A stretch of 64,000 nucleotides of DNA from Methylobacterium haplocladii (GTDB lineage: Bacteria; Pseudomonadota; Alphaproteobacteria; Rhizobiales; Beijerinckiaceae): assembly GCF_007992175.1 (NCBI RefSeq), contig NZ_BJZT01000003.1, positions 1 through 64,000 on the forward strand, in the 5' to 3' direction. Shown in pieces: positions 48,843-59,027 of this stretch. Position 1 is the stretch's first letter. Each line of letters opens with the position of its first letter. A program made the translations under genes and the position numbers. The notes beneath the pieces were generated by a model, which was given only the letters and a program-made list of their open reading frames with translations, did no database searches and was not told where the DNA came from.

Positions 48843-49781
48843 TCAGCCGAGGCCGGCCCGGCTTCGGCGTTCCGTCGCCGCTCTGACACGCAAGGGTTCG
48901 ACCGGCGTACCGGCCACCGCGAGGCGCTCGCGCAGCCGTTCGACGTCTCCGAAATTACCCGAGACCAGATCCGTGACGTCGCCCTCGACGACGGCATCGA
49001 CGTGGCGGCAGCGCCGTCGATGAAGACCGGCGGTGCAGTCGCAGCGTAGATACGGACCGGTGCTGCGCTCCTCCAGAACGACGGCATAGCGATTGCCGGT
49101 GCTGCCGCGGATGGCGAAGCGCAGGCCGGGATCGGCACTCGGCATCCGGTTGCGTGTCGTTCCGAGCGCCCGCGGGGCCGTCGAGCGCAGGTTCTCAGGA
49201 TCCGGGTGATAGCCCCCCGCCCGCACGACCGCCGGCATCTTCAGCACGCGCGGCAGATCGGCGACGCTCGCCGCCCCGCGTTCGCGCATGGCCGCGAGGG
49301 CGATCTCGGCACAGGCATAGGCATCCTCACCGGCATCGTGATGCTCGAACCGGATGCCGAGCCGTCCGGCCACCTTGGCGAGGCCGCAGCCGGCCGGGTG
49401 CGGAAATACCTGCCGCGCAACTCGCACGGTGCAGAGATACGTCACCGGCGGCGCGCGCTTGCCCCATGCGGCGAGCGAGGCCGACAGCACGCCGATGTCG
49501 AAGCCGGCATTGTGGGCGAGCACCAGCCTGTCCGACAGATCCGGCAGGAATTCCGCCATCGCCTCGGGCAGGTTCGGCTGGCCGCGCACGTCGGCCGGAA
49601 GAATGCCGTGGACGCGGATGTTCCCCGGCGAGAAACGCAGCTCCGGCGGCCGGATCAGCCGCGTTTCCCGGCGCACGACCCGTCCATGGTCGATCCAGGC
49701 GAGGCCGACGGCGCAGGCGCTGTCGCGCCGCTCGTTGGCCGTCTCGAAGTCGATCGCGATCGCGTCCATGCGATCGACCAT
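48843..49781 (-). CDS. DnaQ-type 3'-5' exonuclease with C-terminal zinc-knuckle domain
   Basis: A 312-residue protein (start 49781 or 49769). The exonuclease domain has Exo I AIAIDFETANERRDS, Exo II LVLAHNAGFDIGVL, and Exo III HHDAGEDAYACAEI, as in stand-alone epsilon-like enzymes. From about residue 220 a second module appears, with YLRCDCTAGLHRRRCRHVDAV: a C-x-C-x8-C-x-H arrangement like SWIM-type zinc fingers, probably for nucleic-acid or protein binding. The combination is less common than the exonuclease alone. Convergent with the small membrane protein gene. Confidence 0.86.
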   Translation of the reverse strand: MVDRMDAIAIDFETANERRDSACAVGLAWIDHGRVVRRETRLIRPPELRFSPGNIRVHGILPADVRGQPNLPEAMAEFLPDLSDRLVLAHNAGFDIGVLSASLAAWGKRAPPVTYLCTVRVARQVFPHPAGCGLAKVAGRLGIRFEHHDAGEDAYACAEIALAAMRERGAASVADLPRVLKMPAVVRAGGYHPDPENLRSTAPRALGTTRNRMPSADPGLRFAIRGSTGNRYAVVLEERSTGPYLRCDCTAGLHRRRCRHVDAVVEGDVTDLVSGNFGDVERLRERLAVAGTPVEPLRVRAATERRSRAGLG

Positions 49782-50223
49782 AGGGGAAGCGCGACTCCGC
49801 CATCAACGGCCGATCGCACATCGTGTTGCGCTGCAACAGCCGCAACGCCTTCGTTCGCAGTCGCCGGAGACGTTGCCCTGCAAAAGATGAAATCTCGCGT
49901 TGCACCAAGAGCTTCCTGCACTTGCACGAAGACTGTTTTCGTGGTTTTAGAGCCTTGTCCGTACACGGCCCTATTGGAGAGCCCAGGCTGGTCATTCCAG
50001 TTATGGCGTCGGGACAGCAACCGCCCCCGGAAGCTGTCCAGGCACAATCCTATAGGGTTGGACGATCTGGAGTGCGCACCGCGCTGGTGCACACCGACGA
50101 GCCTTCGGCGGTCCGCGAAAGCGGCCGGAGGGTTCACAGGGACACGCGACAGATGGGGGCAAATGGAGACCGGCGTTCCGGTCTTCGCCATGGGCATCCA
50201 GCCCGTCTGTCGTGGGGAGTACA
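49782..50223. other. Intergenic region upstream of the PAS protein
   Basis: 442 bp between divergent genes, with no credible coding frame. A small hairpin CACGAA-N7-TTCGTG followed by GTTTTAG is at 49925-49950. The divergent promoters should be here, but I could not fix -35/-10 elements. Confidence 0.4.
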
Positions 50224-50703
50224 ATGGACCTTGAAGGCATCGACTACGATTTCGAGGCTCCGGATTCCGACTGGAATTACGAGCCGTCGCGGGCCGAGCT
50301 CTTTCGCCAGATTCCGGCCGCCCTCTACACCACCGACGCCGAGGGCTGGCTGACCTACTACAACGACGCCGCCGCAAAGCTCTGGGGCTTTCGGCCTGTC
50401 CTCGGCAAGGCGCGGTGGTGCGGCGCCTGGCGTCTTTACGAGGCGGACGGCTGCGAGTTGCCGCACGAGGAATGCCCCATGGCAGTGGCACTCCGGGAGG
50501 GCCGTGCCGTGCGCGGCGTCCGGGCCATCCTCGAGCGACCGGACGGTACCAAGGTTTGCTTCATGCCGTATCCGACGCCGTTGCGCGATGAATCCGGCGA
50601 GGTCGTCGCGGGCTCGAACATCCTGCTGGAGATCGACCGCTCCTATCGCGACGCTTACGCCCCATCGCGATCGGCCGCGTTCCCGGCACACTCGATGGTT
50701 TGA
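50224..50703 (+). CDS. Single-domain PAS protein
   Basis: A 159-residue protein; GGGAG lies 5 bp before the ATG at 50224. Residues 20-135 form one PAS fold (ELFRQIPAALYTTDAEGWLT, YYNDAAAKLWGFRP, then FMPYPTPLRDESGEVV). There is no attached kinase, cyclase or helix-turn-helix. Stand-alone PAS proteins act as sensors for separate partners. It is 129 bp upstream of the glutamate dehydrogenase gene on the same strand. Confidence 0.85.
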   Translation: MDLEGIDYDFEAPDSDWNYEPSRAELFRQIPAALYTTDAEGWLTYYNDAAAKLWGFRPVLGKARWCGAWRLYEADGCELPHEECPMAVALREGRAVRGVRAILERPDGTKVCFMPYPTPLRDESGEVVAGSNILLEIDRSYRDAYAPSRSAAFPAHSMV

Positions 50704-50832
50704 TCCGGCCGATCCGACGCCGAGACTCCTTTTTTGCCGGTCCTCCCGTGACTGTCGTCTGGGCGTCGCATCCGGTTGATCGGGTGGCAGGAAGCGCCGA
50801 AGGTCGTGCGCGACTCGGCGAGGACCTGCGAC

Positions 50833-53800
50833 ATGACCCTGGACGCGGCAGCGACGCTCACCTCCGCCGAGGATCGGGCGGCGCGTGAGGGTCTGATCGA
50901 AAGTGCGTCGGCCCTGGTCGGGCGCGATCGGGGGCCGGAAGCCTTCGTGCGCGACCTGTTCGGACGCGTGCCGTCCGAGGATCTGGCGCGCTATTCCGTG
51001 CAGGCGCTCGGCAGTCTGGCGGTCGCGGCGCACGAGCACCTTGCGGCGACGCGGCGCACGGGCGGTGCGGCAGATGCAAGGCTCGTCGACATTACGGTTG
51101 AGCGCGACGGGCGGGCGCGGGATCTGACCGTCGTCGAGGTCGTCAACGACAACCGCGCCTTCCTCCTCGATTCGACGCTAGCCGAGCTGAACGGCCAGGG
51201 TTTGATGCCCCTGCTGGTGGCGCACCCTATCCTCGGAGTCGAGCGCGATCCGGGCGGCGCCCTCGTGCGCGTCGTCGGCGAGACCACGGCCGAGGCGCGG
51301 GGCGACGTCCCCCGCGAAAGCTTCATACACATCCATCTCGACCGGCTCGACGAGCCGCAGGCCCGGGCGCGGCTCACCGAGGGCCTCGCCCGCGTCTATG
51401 CCGACGTCGCGGCGGTGACCGACGATCACGGCGCCATGCTCGGCCTGATCGACACGCTTCTCGACAGCGAGGGCTACCGCGAGACGGTCCCGCATCTGCC
51501 CGAGGGCGAGACCCGCGAGGCGGCCGCCTTCCTCGAATGGCTGCGCGACGGACACTTCACGCCGCTCGGCATGCGCACGCATGTCGTCGACGGAGCGAGC
51601 ACGCCCGAATTCGCGGGCATCGAACTCGGCCTGCTGCGCGACCCGGAGGTCCAGGTCCTGCGCCTCGGCCGCAGTTACGTCGACATGACGCCGGAGATCG
51701 CCGCCTTCCTCGACGACCCGCAGGCGATCATCGTCACCAAGGCGAGCCGGCGCTCGCGCGTGCATCGCGCGGTCCATCTCGACTACGTCGCAGTGAAGCT
51801 TTTTGGGGACGACGGTGCGCCCGCAGGCGAGCTGCGCATCGTCGGGCTGTTCGCCGCAAGCGCCTACAGCAGCCCGGCCAGGACGATTCCCTATCTGCGC
51901 CGTAAGGTGGCGGAGGTCGCCGCCCGCGCCGGGTTCGATCCCACGAGCCATGCCGGCCGCACTCTGATCGACGTGCTGGAGACCTACCCGCGCGACGACC
52001 TGTTTCAGATCGACGTGGAGCGGCTGTACCGCTTCGCCCTGGCGATCCTGAACCTGGCCGACCGGCCGCGGGTTCGGGTGCTGTCGCGGCCGGACCGGTT
52101 CGGGCGGTTCGTGTCGCTTCTCGTCTACGTGCCGAAGGACCGTTACGACGCCGGCGTGCGCGCCCGCATCGGCGCCTTCCTCGCCGACAGCTTCGGCGGG
52201 CGGCTCTCGGCCTCCTATCCGGAATTTCCCGATGGGCCGCTCGCGCGCATCCACGTCATCGTCGGCCTCGTCGAGAAGAACACGCAGGACCGCGAATCCG
52301 CGACGCTCGAAGACGGCGTCTCCGCCATCGTGCGGACCTGGGGCGACGGCCTGCGCGAGGCCCTGGCCGAAGCGATGCCGGATCCCGGCGCCCGGGCACT
52401 GGCCGGGCGCTACGCCGAGGCCTTCTCGGTCGGCTACCGCGAAAACTTCGATCCGCGCGTCGCCGTCGCCGACGTGCTGGTGTTGGAGCGGCTGTCGGAG
52501 GCCGATCCCCGCGCGGCTGAACTCGGCCGGCGCGAGACCGATCCGGCCTCGCAGGTGCGCCTCAAGGTGTTTTCGCGTGGCGCCGCGCTGCCGCTGTCAG
52601 ACCGGGTGCCGGCTCTCGAGAACCTCGGCTTCCGCGTGATCGACGAGCGCACCTACCGCGTGCTGCTGCCGGACGGCGAAACGCGGGTCTGGCTGCACGA
52701 CATGCTGCTGGAGCGGGCCAGCGGCGCGGCAGTCGACCTGGAAATGCTGGAGAAGCCGCTGGAGGCCGCGCTGCTCGCCCTCTCGGAACGGCGGGCGGAA
52801 TCCGACGGCTACAACCGCCTCGTGCTCGAAGCGGGCCTCGACTGGCGCGAAGCCGCGCTGATGCGGGCGCTGGGGCGCTATCTACGCCAGCTCCGCATCC
52901 GCTACGGGCAGGACTATCTCGCCGCGACGCTGAGCCGGCACGCGGCATTGTCCGCGAAGATCGTCGCCCTCTTCCGTGCCCGCTTCGACCCCGCCACCGA
53001 GGGCGACCGCGAGGCGGCGCAAGGTGCGATCCGCGAAACCATCGAAGCGGCGCTCGGCGACGTCACCAGTCTCGACGACGACCGCATCCTGCGCCGCTTC
53101 GTGAACCTGATCGAAGCGGCCGTCCGCACGAATTTTTTTCAGAGAACGGCCGATGGCGGCCTGCGCGAGACGATCGCGTTCAAGTTCGCCTGCGCCAAAG
53201 TCACGGCGATGCCGCTACCGCGGCCGTTCTTCGAGATCTTCGTGTACGCGCCTCGCGTCGAGGGCGTCCATCTACGCTTCGGCTACGTCGCCCGCGGCGG
53301 CCTGCGCTGGTCGGACCGGCCCGAGGATTTTCGCACCGAGATCCTCGGCTTGGTGAAGGCACAGCAGGTCAAGAACGCGGTGATCGTGCCGGTCGGCGCC
53401 AAGGGCGGCTTCTTTCCGAAGCAGTTGCCGCCGGCCTCGGACCGCGCCGCCTGGATCGCGGAGGGTACCGAGAGCTACCGCATCTTCATCCGCACGCTGT
53501 TGCAGCTCACCGACAACATCGTCGAAGGCGGTATCGTCCCGCCTGCCGACACCGTTCGGCACGACGGCGACGACGCCTATCTCGTGGTCGCCGCCGACAA
53601 GGGCACCGCGACCTTCTCCGACATCGCCAACGGCCTCTCGCAGGAGCGCGGCCACTGGCTTGGCGACGCCTTCGCCTCGGGCGGCAGCCAGGGCTACGAC
53701 CACAAGGTGATGGGCATCACGGCGCGTGGCGCCTGGGCAGCGGTGAAGCGCCACTTCCAGGAGATCGACGTCGACGTGCAGACGGATCCGGTGAGCGTCG

Positions 53801-55680
53801 TCGGCGTCGGCGACATGTCGGGCGACGTCTTCGGCAACGGCATGCTCCTCTCGGAGAGCCTCAGGCTCGTCGCCGCCTTCGACCACCGCGACATCTTCCT
53901 CGACCCGAACCCCGACCCGGCCCGGAGCCATGCCGAGCGCAAGCGCCTCTTCGCCCTGCCGCGCTCGTCCTGGACCGAGTACGATAACTCCCTGATCTCG
54001 GCCGGCGGTGGGGTCTTTTCGCGATCCGCCAAAAGCATCGCGCTCTCGCCCGAGATCCGGGCCGTCCTCGGCTTCGATCGCTCCGAGGCGGCGCCGGCCG
54101 AGGTGATCCAGGCGATCCTGAAGGCGCCCGTGGATCTGCTCTGGTTCGGCGGCATCGGCACCTATGTCCGCGCCGGGACCGAGACCGAGGAGGAGGCCGG
54201 CGACAAGGCCAACGATGCCGTGCGCATCACCGGCACGATGCTGCGGGCGAAGGTGATCGGCGAGGGCGCCAATCTCGGCCTGACCCAGCGAGGGCGCATC
54301 GAAGCCGCGCGGGCCGGCGTGAGGCTGAACACCGACGCCATCGACAATTCGGCCGGGGTCAACACCTCGGATGTCGAGGTGAACATCAAGATCGCGCTGA
54401 TGACGCCGGAGCGCGACGGTCGGCTCGCTGAGGCGGACCGCAATGCCCTGCTGGTCGCGATGACAGGGGACGTCGCCGCGCTGGTCCTGCGCAACAACCA
54501 GCTCCAGACCCTCGCCCTGTCCCTCGCCCTGCGGCGGGGTGCCGGCGAGACCGGCTTCTCCATGCGGGTGATGCAGGCGCTGGAGGCGGAGGGCCGCCTC
54601 GACCGGGCCGTCGAGTACCTGCCCGACGATGCCGTGCTCAACGAACGCCTGCGCCGCGGCGAGGGCCTGACCCGGCCGGAATACGCCATGCTGCTCGCCT
54701 ACGCCAAGCTCGCGCTGCACGACGCGATCCTCGAAAGCGCGGTGCCCGACGACCCGTATTTCGATCGCGAGCTGCAGCGCTACTTCCCGGCCGCGCTCAA
54801 GGCGCAGTTCCCGGACGCGGTGAAGGGCCACCGCCTGCGCCGCGAGATCATCGCCACGGCGCTCGCCAACATCATCGTCAACCGCGGCGGCCCGGCTCTC
54901 GTGACCCGGCTGATCGACGAGACCGGGGCAGATGCCGCCACCATCGCCAAAGCCTACGCCGTCACCCGTGACGCCTTCGGACTGCTCGAACTGAACCTCG
55001 CCATCGACCGTCTCGCCGGCGCCCTGCCCGGCCAGGACCAGCTCGGCCTCTACGCCGAGGTGCAGGACCTGCTCGCCAACCGGATCACCTGGTTCATCCG
55101 CAACCTCGATCTCTCGGGCGGACTCTCGCCGATCGTCGCGCGCTACCGCGAGGGCGTCAGCGCGGTGCTCGACGCCCTGTCCAGCGTGGTGGACGCCGAG
55201 GCCGCGAAGGAGATCGAGGCGAAGCGGGCCGATCTCGTCGCCCGCGGCATGGAGGCGGAGCCGGCCCGCCGGCTTGCGTCCCTGAAGGCGCTGATCTCGG
55301 CCCCCGACATCGTGCGCGTCGCCGAGACCGACGGCCATTCGGTTCCGGAGATCGCGGCAACGCACTTCGCCATCGAGCACGCCTTTCGCCTCGACGCCCT
55401 CGTCGCCGAGACCCGGCAGGTTCCCGTCGCCGACACCTTCGACCGCGTCGCCCTGGAGCGTGCGGTGGCCGGCATCTCGACGGCCCATCGCAGTCTGACG
55501 GCCGAGGTCATGGGCGACATCGGCTCGGGTCCGGAGGCCCTCGACGCCTGGATCGCCGCCCGCGGACCGGCGCTGACCCGCATCCGAGGCGCCATCGACG
55601 CCATCGCGTCATCGGGACTGACCGTCTCGAAGGCCGTCGTCGCGGCGAGCCTGCTCGCGGATCTCGCCCGCCGGCCGTGA
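50833..55680 (+). CDS. gdhB: NAD-dependent glutamate dehydrogenase, large (GDH-180) type
   Basis: A 1615-residue enzyme of the 180-kDa class that oxidises glutamate to 2-oxoglutarate. The start at 50833 has GAGGA 8 bp upstream; a GTG or ATG at 50776 would add 19 residues without support. The first 700 residues are the regulatory region with ACT-like parts. The catalytic core is marked by RGGLRWSDRPEDFRTEILGL, KNAVIVPVGAKGGFFPK, GDMSGDVFGNGMLLS and GEGANLGLTQRGRIE. Length is as in Pseudomonas and Streptomyces homologs. Its role is catabolic, feeding glutamate carbon into the TCA cycle. Confidence 0.96.
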   Translation: MTLDAAATLTSAEDRAAREGLIESASALVGRDRGPEAFVRDLFGRVPSEDLARYSVQALGSLAVAAHEHLAATRRTGGAADARLVDITVERDGRARDLTVVEVVNDNRAFLLDSTLAELNGQGLMPLLVAHPILGVERDPGGALVRVVGETTAEARGDVPRESFIHIHLDRLDEPQARARLTEGLARVYADVAAVTDDHGAMLGLIDTLLDSEGYRETVPHLPEGETREAAAFLEWLRDGHFTPLGMRTHVVDGASTPEFAGIELGLLRDPEVQVLRLGRSYVDMTPEIAAFLDDPQAIIVTKASRRSRVHRAVHLDYVAVKLFGDDGAPAGELRIVGLFAASAYSSPARTIPYLRRKVAEVAARAGFDPTSHAGRTLIDVLETYPRDDLFQIDVERLYRFALAILNLADRPRVRVLSRPDRFGRFVSLLVYVPKDRYDAGVRARIGAFLADSFGGRLSASYPEFPDGPLARIHVIVGLVEKNTQDRESATLEDGVSAIVRTWGDGLREALAEAMPDPGARALAGRYAEAFSVGYRENFDPRVAVADVLVLERLSEADPRAAELGRRETDPASQVRLKVFSRGAALPLSDRVPALENLGFRVIDERTYRVLLPDGETRVWLHDMLLERASGAAVDLEMLEKPLEAALLALSERRAESDGYNRLVLEAGLDWREAALMRALGRYLRQLRIRYGQDYLAATLSRHAALSAKIVALFRARFDPATEGDREAAQGAIRETIEAALGDVTSLDDDRILRRFVNLIEAAVRTNFFQRTADGGLRETIAFKFACAKVTAMPLPRPFFEIFVYAPRVEGVHLRFGYVARGGLRWSDRPEDFRTEILGLVKAQQVKNAVIVPVGAKGGFFPKQLPPASDRAAWIAEGTESYRIFIRTLLQLTDNIVEGGIVPPADTVRHDGDDAYLVVAADKGTATFSDIANGLSQERGHWLGDAFASGGSQGYDHKVMGITARGAWAAVKRHFQEIDVDVQTDPVSVVGVGDMSGDVFGNGMLLSESLRLVAAFDHRDIFLDPNPDPARSHAERKRLFALPRSSWTEYDNSLISAGGGVFSRSAKSIALSPEIRAVLGFDRSEAAPAEVIQAILKAPVDLLWFGGIGTYVRAGTETEEEAGDKANDAVRITGTMLRAKVIGEGANLGLTQRGRIEAARAGVRLNTDAIDNSAGVNTSDVEVNIKIALMTPERDGRLAEADRNALLVAMTGDVAALVLRNNQLQTLALSLALRRGAGETGFSMRVMQALEAEGRLDRAVEYLPDDAVLNERLRRGEGLTRPEYAMLLAYAKLALHDAILESAVPDDPYFDRELQRYFPAALKAQFPDAVKGHRLRREIIATALANIIVNRGGPALVTRLIDETGADAATIAKAYAVTRDAFGLLELNLAIDRLAGALPGQDQLGLYAEVQDLLANRITWFIRNLDLSGGLSPIVARYREGVSAVLDALSSVVDAEAAKEIEAKRADLVARGMEAEPARRLASLKALISAPDIVRVAETDGHSVPEIAATHFAIEHAFRLDALVAETRQVPVADTFDRVALERAVAGISTAHRSLTAEVMGDIGSGPEALDAWIAARGPALTRIRGAIDAIASSGLTVSKAVVAASLLADLARRP

Positions 55681-55691
55681 GGGCGGCGGCG

Positions 55692-56645
55692 CTACCGAAT
55701 GATATCCGGGTCGGGGTCCGGCTCGGGCCGTACCGGGCGGCGGGGGCCCCGCGAGGCGGCCTCCGGCTCGCCCTGCGGGGCGCGGGCCGGCGTGCGGGCA
55801 GACGCACCGGCGGCGCCGGCCGCACCCGCAGGTCCGCGCGGCCCGGCCGGGCCGGGCTTGCCGATCGGGCCTGCAGGCCCCGCGGGGCCGGTCGATCCCG
55901 GTCTGCCGGGTGGCCCGGGCGGACCCGTATCCCCTGTGGCTCCGGGTGGGCCCGCCGGTCCGGCTGGTCCTGCAGGACCGGCCGCACCCTGTTCGCCCGC
56001 CGGCCCTTGCGCTCCTGCAGGCCCGGCTGGCCCCTCGCGTCCGGCGACACCCTGCTCACCGGCTTGCCCCGCCGGACCGGCCTGACCCGGTTCGCCCTTC
56101 TCGCCGGGTGCCCCGTCCGATCCCGGGGGGCCGGCCGGGCCGGCGTCGCCACGCTCACCCTGCTGGCCGGGGGGACCCGCCGGCCCAGCCGGGCCGGCCT
56201 CGCCGGCAGGACCCGGCGCCCCTGCGTCTCCGGCCGGTCCCGGCGGACCCGCCTCACCGCTCGGTCCCGGCATGCCGGTCGGCCCCGGGATGATCGAGGT
56301 CACCGTCGCGCCGATCGGGCCGGGCAGCCCCGGCGGCCCCTGCTGGCCGCATTCGGCGACGACGGCGCGGCGCTCCTCGCGCTCAGTCCGGAGGGTGACG
56401 ATGCAGCTCGCCGGATGATGGATGATCCGGAACTCGAACTTGCCCTTGGCGTCGGTCCGGCGCGCGAAACCGCCGTCGAGGGTGATCTCCGCGTCGGGAT
56501 CGTCGGCCGAGCCGAGCACCCAGAGCTCGCCCGCCGTGATCTTCGCGGCCTGGACCTGGATCTCGGCGCGCGCCGGCGCGCAGCCGAGCGCGGCGGCCAG
56601 CAGCAGGCCCGCGGCGGCACGCGTGAGCGATCGGTCGACCAGCAT
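55692..56645 (-). CDS. Exported collagen-like protein with 54 uninterrupted Gly-X-Y triplets
   Basis: A 317-residue protein. Signal peptide at 1-27 ([15 protein letters not shown]). Residues 28-100 form a small beta-rich domain with two cysteines (C81, C99). A short Gly-X-Y run (100-112) is broken by ATVTSIIP, then 54 perfect Gly-X-Y triplets run from 121 to 282, rich in GPA, GPP, GEA and charged GEK, GER and GRE triplets. The 35-residue tail is Arg/Pro-rich and ends DPDPDIIR. It should form a trimeric collagen helix at the cell surface or in the periplasm. It converges on the glutamate dehydrogenase gene. Confidence 0.88.
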   Translation of the reverse strand: MLVDRSLTRAAAGLLLAAALGCAPARAEIQVQAAKITAGELWVLGSADDPDAEITLDGGFARRTDAKGKFEFRIIHHPASCIVTLRTEREERRAVVAECGQQGPPGLPGPIGATVTSIIPGPTGMPGPSGEAGPPGPAGDAGAPGPAGEAGPAGPAGPPGQQGERGDAGPAGPPGSDGAPGEKGEPGQAGPAGQAGEQGVAGREGPAGPAGAQGPAGEQGAAGPAGPAGPAGPPGATGDTGPPGPPGRPGSTGPAGPAGPIGKPGPAGPRGPAGAAGAAGASARTPARAPQGEPEAASRGPRRPVRPEPDPDPDIIR

Positions 56646-56844
56646 GGGGTTCTCGGCAGTTTTCGCGGACGACAGCTTGGCGTTTTCCCGGCGCTTTCGG
56701 AAGCCACTTCGCGCCTCTGCGCACCGCCGCTTTCGGATGCGTTGCCGGCTTGCATTCTCGCGCAACGCGGTCGACTTAGGGTCGCCGTCCGCCACCTGAC
56801 CGCTTCGAGGGTGGCGGAGCGGCCCTACAGTCCGGTGAGGTGCG

Positions 56845-57489
56845 ATGCTCGGCTGGTTCCGCTCCCTGATGCCCCGGGAGGACAAGTTCTTCGTCCTGTT
56901 CGCCGAGCATTCCCGCACGCTCGTCGCCGGCGCCGAGGCGTTGAACGCCCTGCTGGCCGGCGGGGACGGGGTGGAGGCGCGCTGCCGCGAGATCGTCGCC
57001 GAGGAGCAGAAGGCCGACGACATCACCCGGGAGGTTCTTGCCGCCATCCGGCGCAGCTTCATCACGCCCTTCGACCGGCACGACATCCAGGACCTGATCC
57101 AGTCGATGGACGACGCCATCGACCAGATGCACAAGACCGTGAAGACGATCACGCTCTACGGCGTCGGCGAGTTCGAGCCGCTGATGCGGGAGATGGGCGG
57201 CACGGTGGTCGAGGCGGCCAAGCTCACAGCCGAGGCGGTGCCGCTGCTCAGCGCCATCGGCAGCAACGCGACGCGGCTCGGCGAGCTGACCGAAGCGATC
57301 ACCAAGGTCGAGGGGCGCTCGGACGAGTTGCAGGAGCAGGGCCTCAAGGCGCTCTATCAGGCCAAGGGGCACAGCGACCCCATGGCCTACATGATCGGCC
57401 GCGAACTCTACGATCATCTTGAAAAGGTCGTCGACCGCTTCGAGGACGTGGCCAACGAGATCAGCGGCATCGTGATCGAGAACGTCTGA
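56845..57489 (+). CDS. DUF47 / PhoU-like phosphate transport regulator
   Basis: A 214-residue all-helical protein of the DUF47 family ([19 protein letters not shown] at the start; [13 protein letters not shown] and [20 protein letters not shown] are typical). It forms PhoU-like bundles that bind metal clusters and control the partner phosphate transporter, encoded 7 bp downstream. This pair is widely conserved. Confidence 0.93.
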   Translation: MLGWFRSLMPREDKFFVLFAEHSRTLVAGAEALNALLAGGDGVEARCREIVAEEQKADDITREVLAAIRRSFITPFDRHDIQDLIQSMDDAIDQMHKTVKTITLYGVGEFEPLMREMGGTVVEAAKLTAEAVPLLSAIGSNATRLGELTEAITKVEGRSDELQEQGLKALYQAKGHSDPMAYMIGRELYDHLEKVVDRFEDVANEISGIVIENV

Positions 57490-57496
57490 GGCGATC

Positions 57497-58504
57497 GTGG
57501 AAACCACCGCCCTCGCCTTTCCGCTGCTGGTCGGCCTGATCGGCATCGCCCTGCTGTTCGATTTCCTGAACGGCCTGCACGATGCGGCGAACTCCATCGC
57601 CACCATCGTGTCGACGCGCGTCCTGCGGCCGCGCTACGCCGTGCTCTGGGCGGCCTTCTTCAACTTCATCGCGTTCCTGTTCTTCGGCCTGCACGTGGCT
57701 CAGACCCTGGGGACGGGCATCGTCGACGCGGGCATCGTCACGCCCGCCGTGATCTTCTCCGCACTCATCGGCGCGATCGTCTGGAACGTCGTCACCTGGA
57801 TCCTCGGCATCCCGTCGAGTTCGTCTCACGCCCTGATCGGCGGGCTCGTCGGAGCCGGCTTGGCCAAGGCCGGGTTCAGCGCCGTGGTCTGGGGCGGGCT
57901 GGGCAAGACCGCCGCCGCGATCGTGCTGTCGCCGCTGCTCGGATTCGTCCTGGCGATGGTGCTGGTGCTCATCGTGTCGTGGCTGTGCGTCAACAAGACG
58001 CCGTTCGCCGTCGACAGCATCTTCCGCGTGCTGCAATTTGTGTCTGCCTCGCTCTACTCCCTCGGCCATGGCGGCAACGACGCCCAGAAGACCATGGGCA
58101 TCATCGCGGTGCTGCTGTTCTCGCAGGGGCAGACCGGCGCGGAGTTCCACGTGCCGCTCTGGGTGGTGCTGTCCTGTCAGGCGGCGATGGCGCTCGGCAC
58201 GCTGATGGGCGGCTGGCGCATCGTCCACACGATGGGCTCCCGCATCACCCGCCTGAACCCGATGCAGGGGTTCTGCGCCGAGACCGGCGGGGCCATCACC
58301 CTGTTTCTCGCCACCTGGCTCGGCGTGCCGGTCTCGACCACGCACACGATCACGGGGGCGATCGTCGGGGTCGGCGCGGCCCGGCGGACGTCGGCGGTGC
58401 GCTGGGGCGTGGCGAGCAACATCGTCATCGCCTGGGTGGTCACCCTGCCTGCCGCCGCCGTCATCGCCGCGGCCTGCTACGGCCTGACAATCCTGCTCGG
58501 CTGA
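57497..58504 (+). CDS. pit: PiT-family inorganic phosphate transporter
   Basis: A 335-residue membrane protein with a GTG start and about ten helices. The two PiT signatures are present: FDFLNGLHDAANSIATIVST near the N-terminus and LGHGGNDAQKTMGII in the second half, each holding the conserved GxxDAxxxx phosphate motif. Low-affinity, metal-phosphate symport is expected. Operon with the DUF47 gene. Confidence 0.95.
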   Translation: METTALAFPLLVGLIGIALLFDFLNGLHDAANSIATIVSTRVLRPRYAVLWAAFFNFIAFLFFGLHVAQTLGTGIVDAGIVTPAVIFSALIGAIVWNVVTWILGIPSSSSHALIGGLVGAGLAKAGFSAVVWGGLGKTAAAIVLSPLLGFVLAMVLVLIVSWLCVNKTPFAVDSIFRVLQFVSASLYSLGHGGNDAQKTMGIIAVLLFSQGQTGAEFHVPLWVVLSCQAAMALGTLMGGWRIVHTMGSRITRLNPMQGFCAETGGAITLFLATWLGVPVSTTHTITGAIVGVGAARRTSAVRWGVASNIVIAWVVTLPAAAVIAAACYGLTILLG

Positions 58505-59027
58505 GGCGATCGCGCAAGATCGACGCCGAGTCGACGCATCGGACACCGGATCGCCGAAAGCGAACACCCCAATACAGACGACGCTCGCCGAGCCGACGTG
58601 ATCGCATTGGGATCCGAGCCGATCTCGATGGATATCGTCCGACAGGCCGGTCAGGCAGCAACAGTTCTCGAACTTGAATGCGTCGATCGACGCGGAGATA
58701 TCCTACGGTTGCGTGCGCCATGCTATGCACGCGCTCCGACATATCTATGAATTCGATCGAAGGCGAGAAATAGGCGGTCCAAATCTGCAGGAATACCCTG
58801 GCAGGCCGCACTGGCCCGGCCGCCTCAATCCCGGCGAAGGCTCTGAACTGCAAACGAAATCGGCATTCGTCCGCTCAAAACAGTATTGCAAGAACAGGCT
58901 TTGACGTGAAAGTCTCCGCAGCGAAGGCAATCGCGCTTTTGTGTCGCCTGTGCGCTCTTGCCTCTTCCTTACCCATCAACGTACGTAGTACGGTCGTGGG
59001 CACAATTCCCACAATGGGTTCGAGATC
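58505..59027. other. Long intergenic region after pit
   Basis: 523 bp of DNA, less GC-rich than the flanks. A 76-codon open frame at 58674-58904 has no ribosome site and no domain and is not accepted. A 14-bp perfect palindrome, GCGTCGATCGACGC, lies at 58680-58693 and could be a regulator site. The promoter of the DUF6894-type gene should be near the right end. Confidence 0.4.

Noticed and set aside
53272-55488. Long open frame on the minus strand opposite glutamate dehydrogenase
   Set aside because: It is the antisense shadow of a strongly conserved gene in high-GC DNA; its translation is Arg/Gly/Asp-rich, with no ribosome site or domain.
58674-58904. 76-codon open frame in the gap after pit
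   Set aside because: No ribosome site, no hydrophobic or domain pattern, atypical codon use; treated as intergenic.
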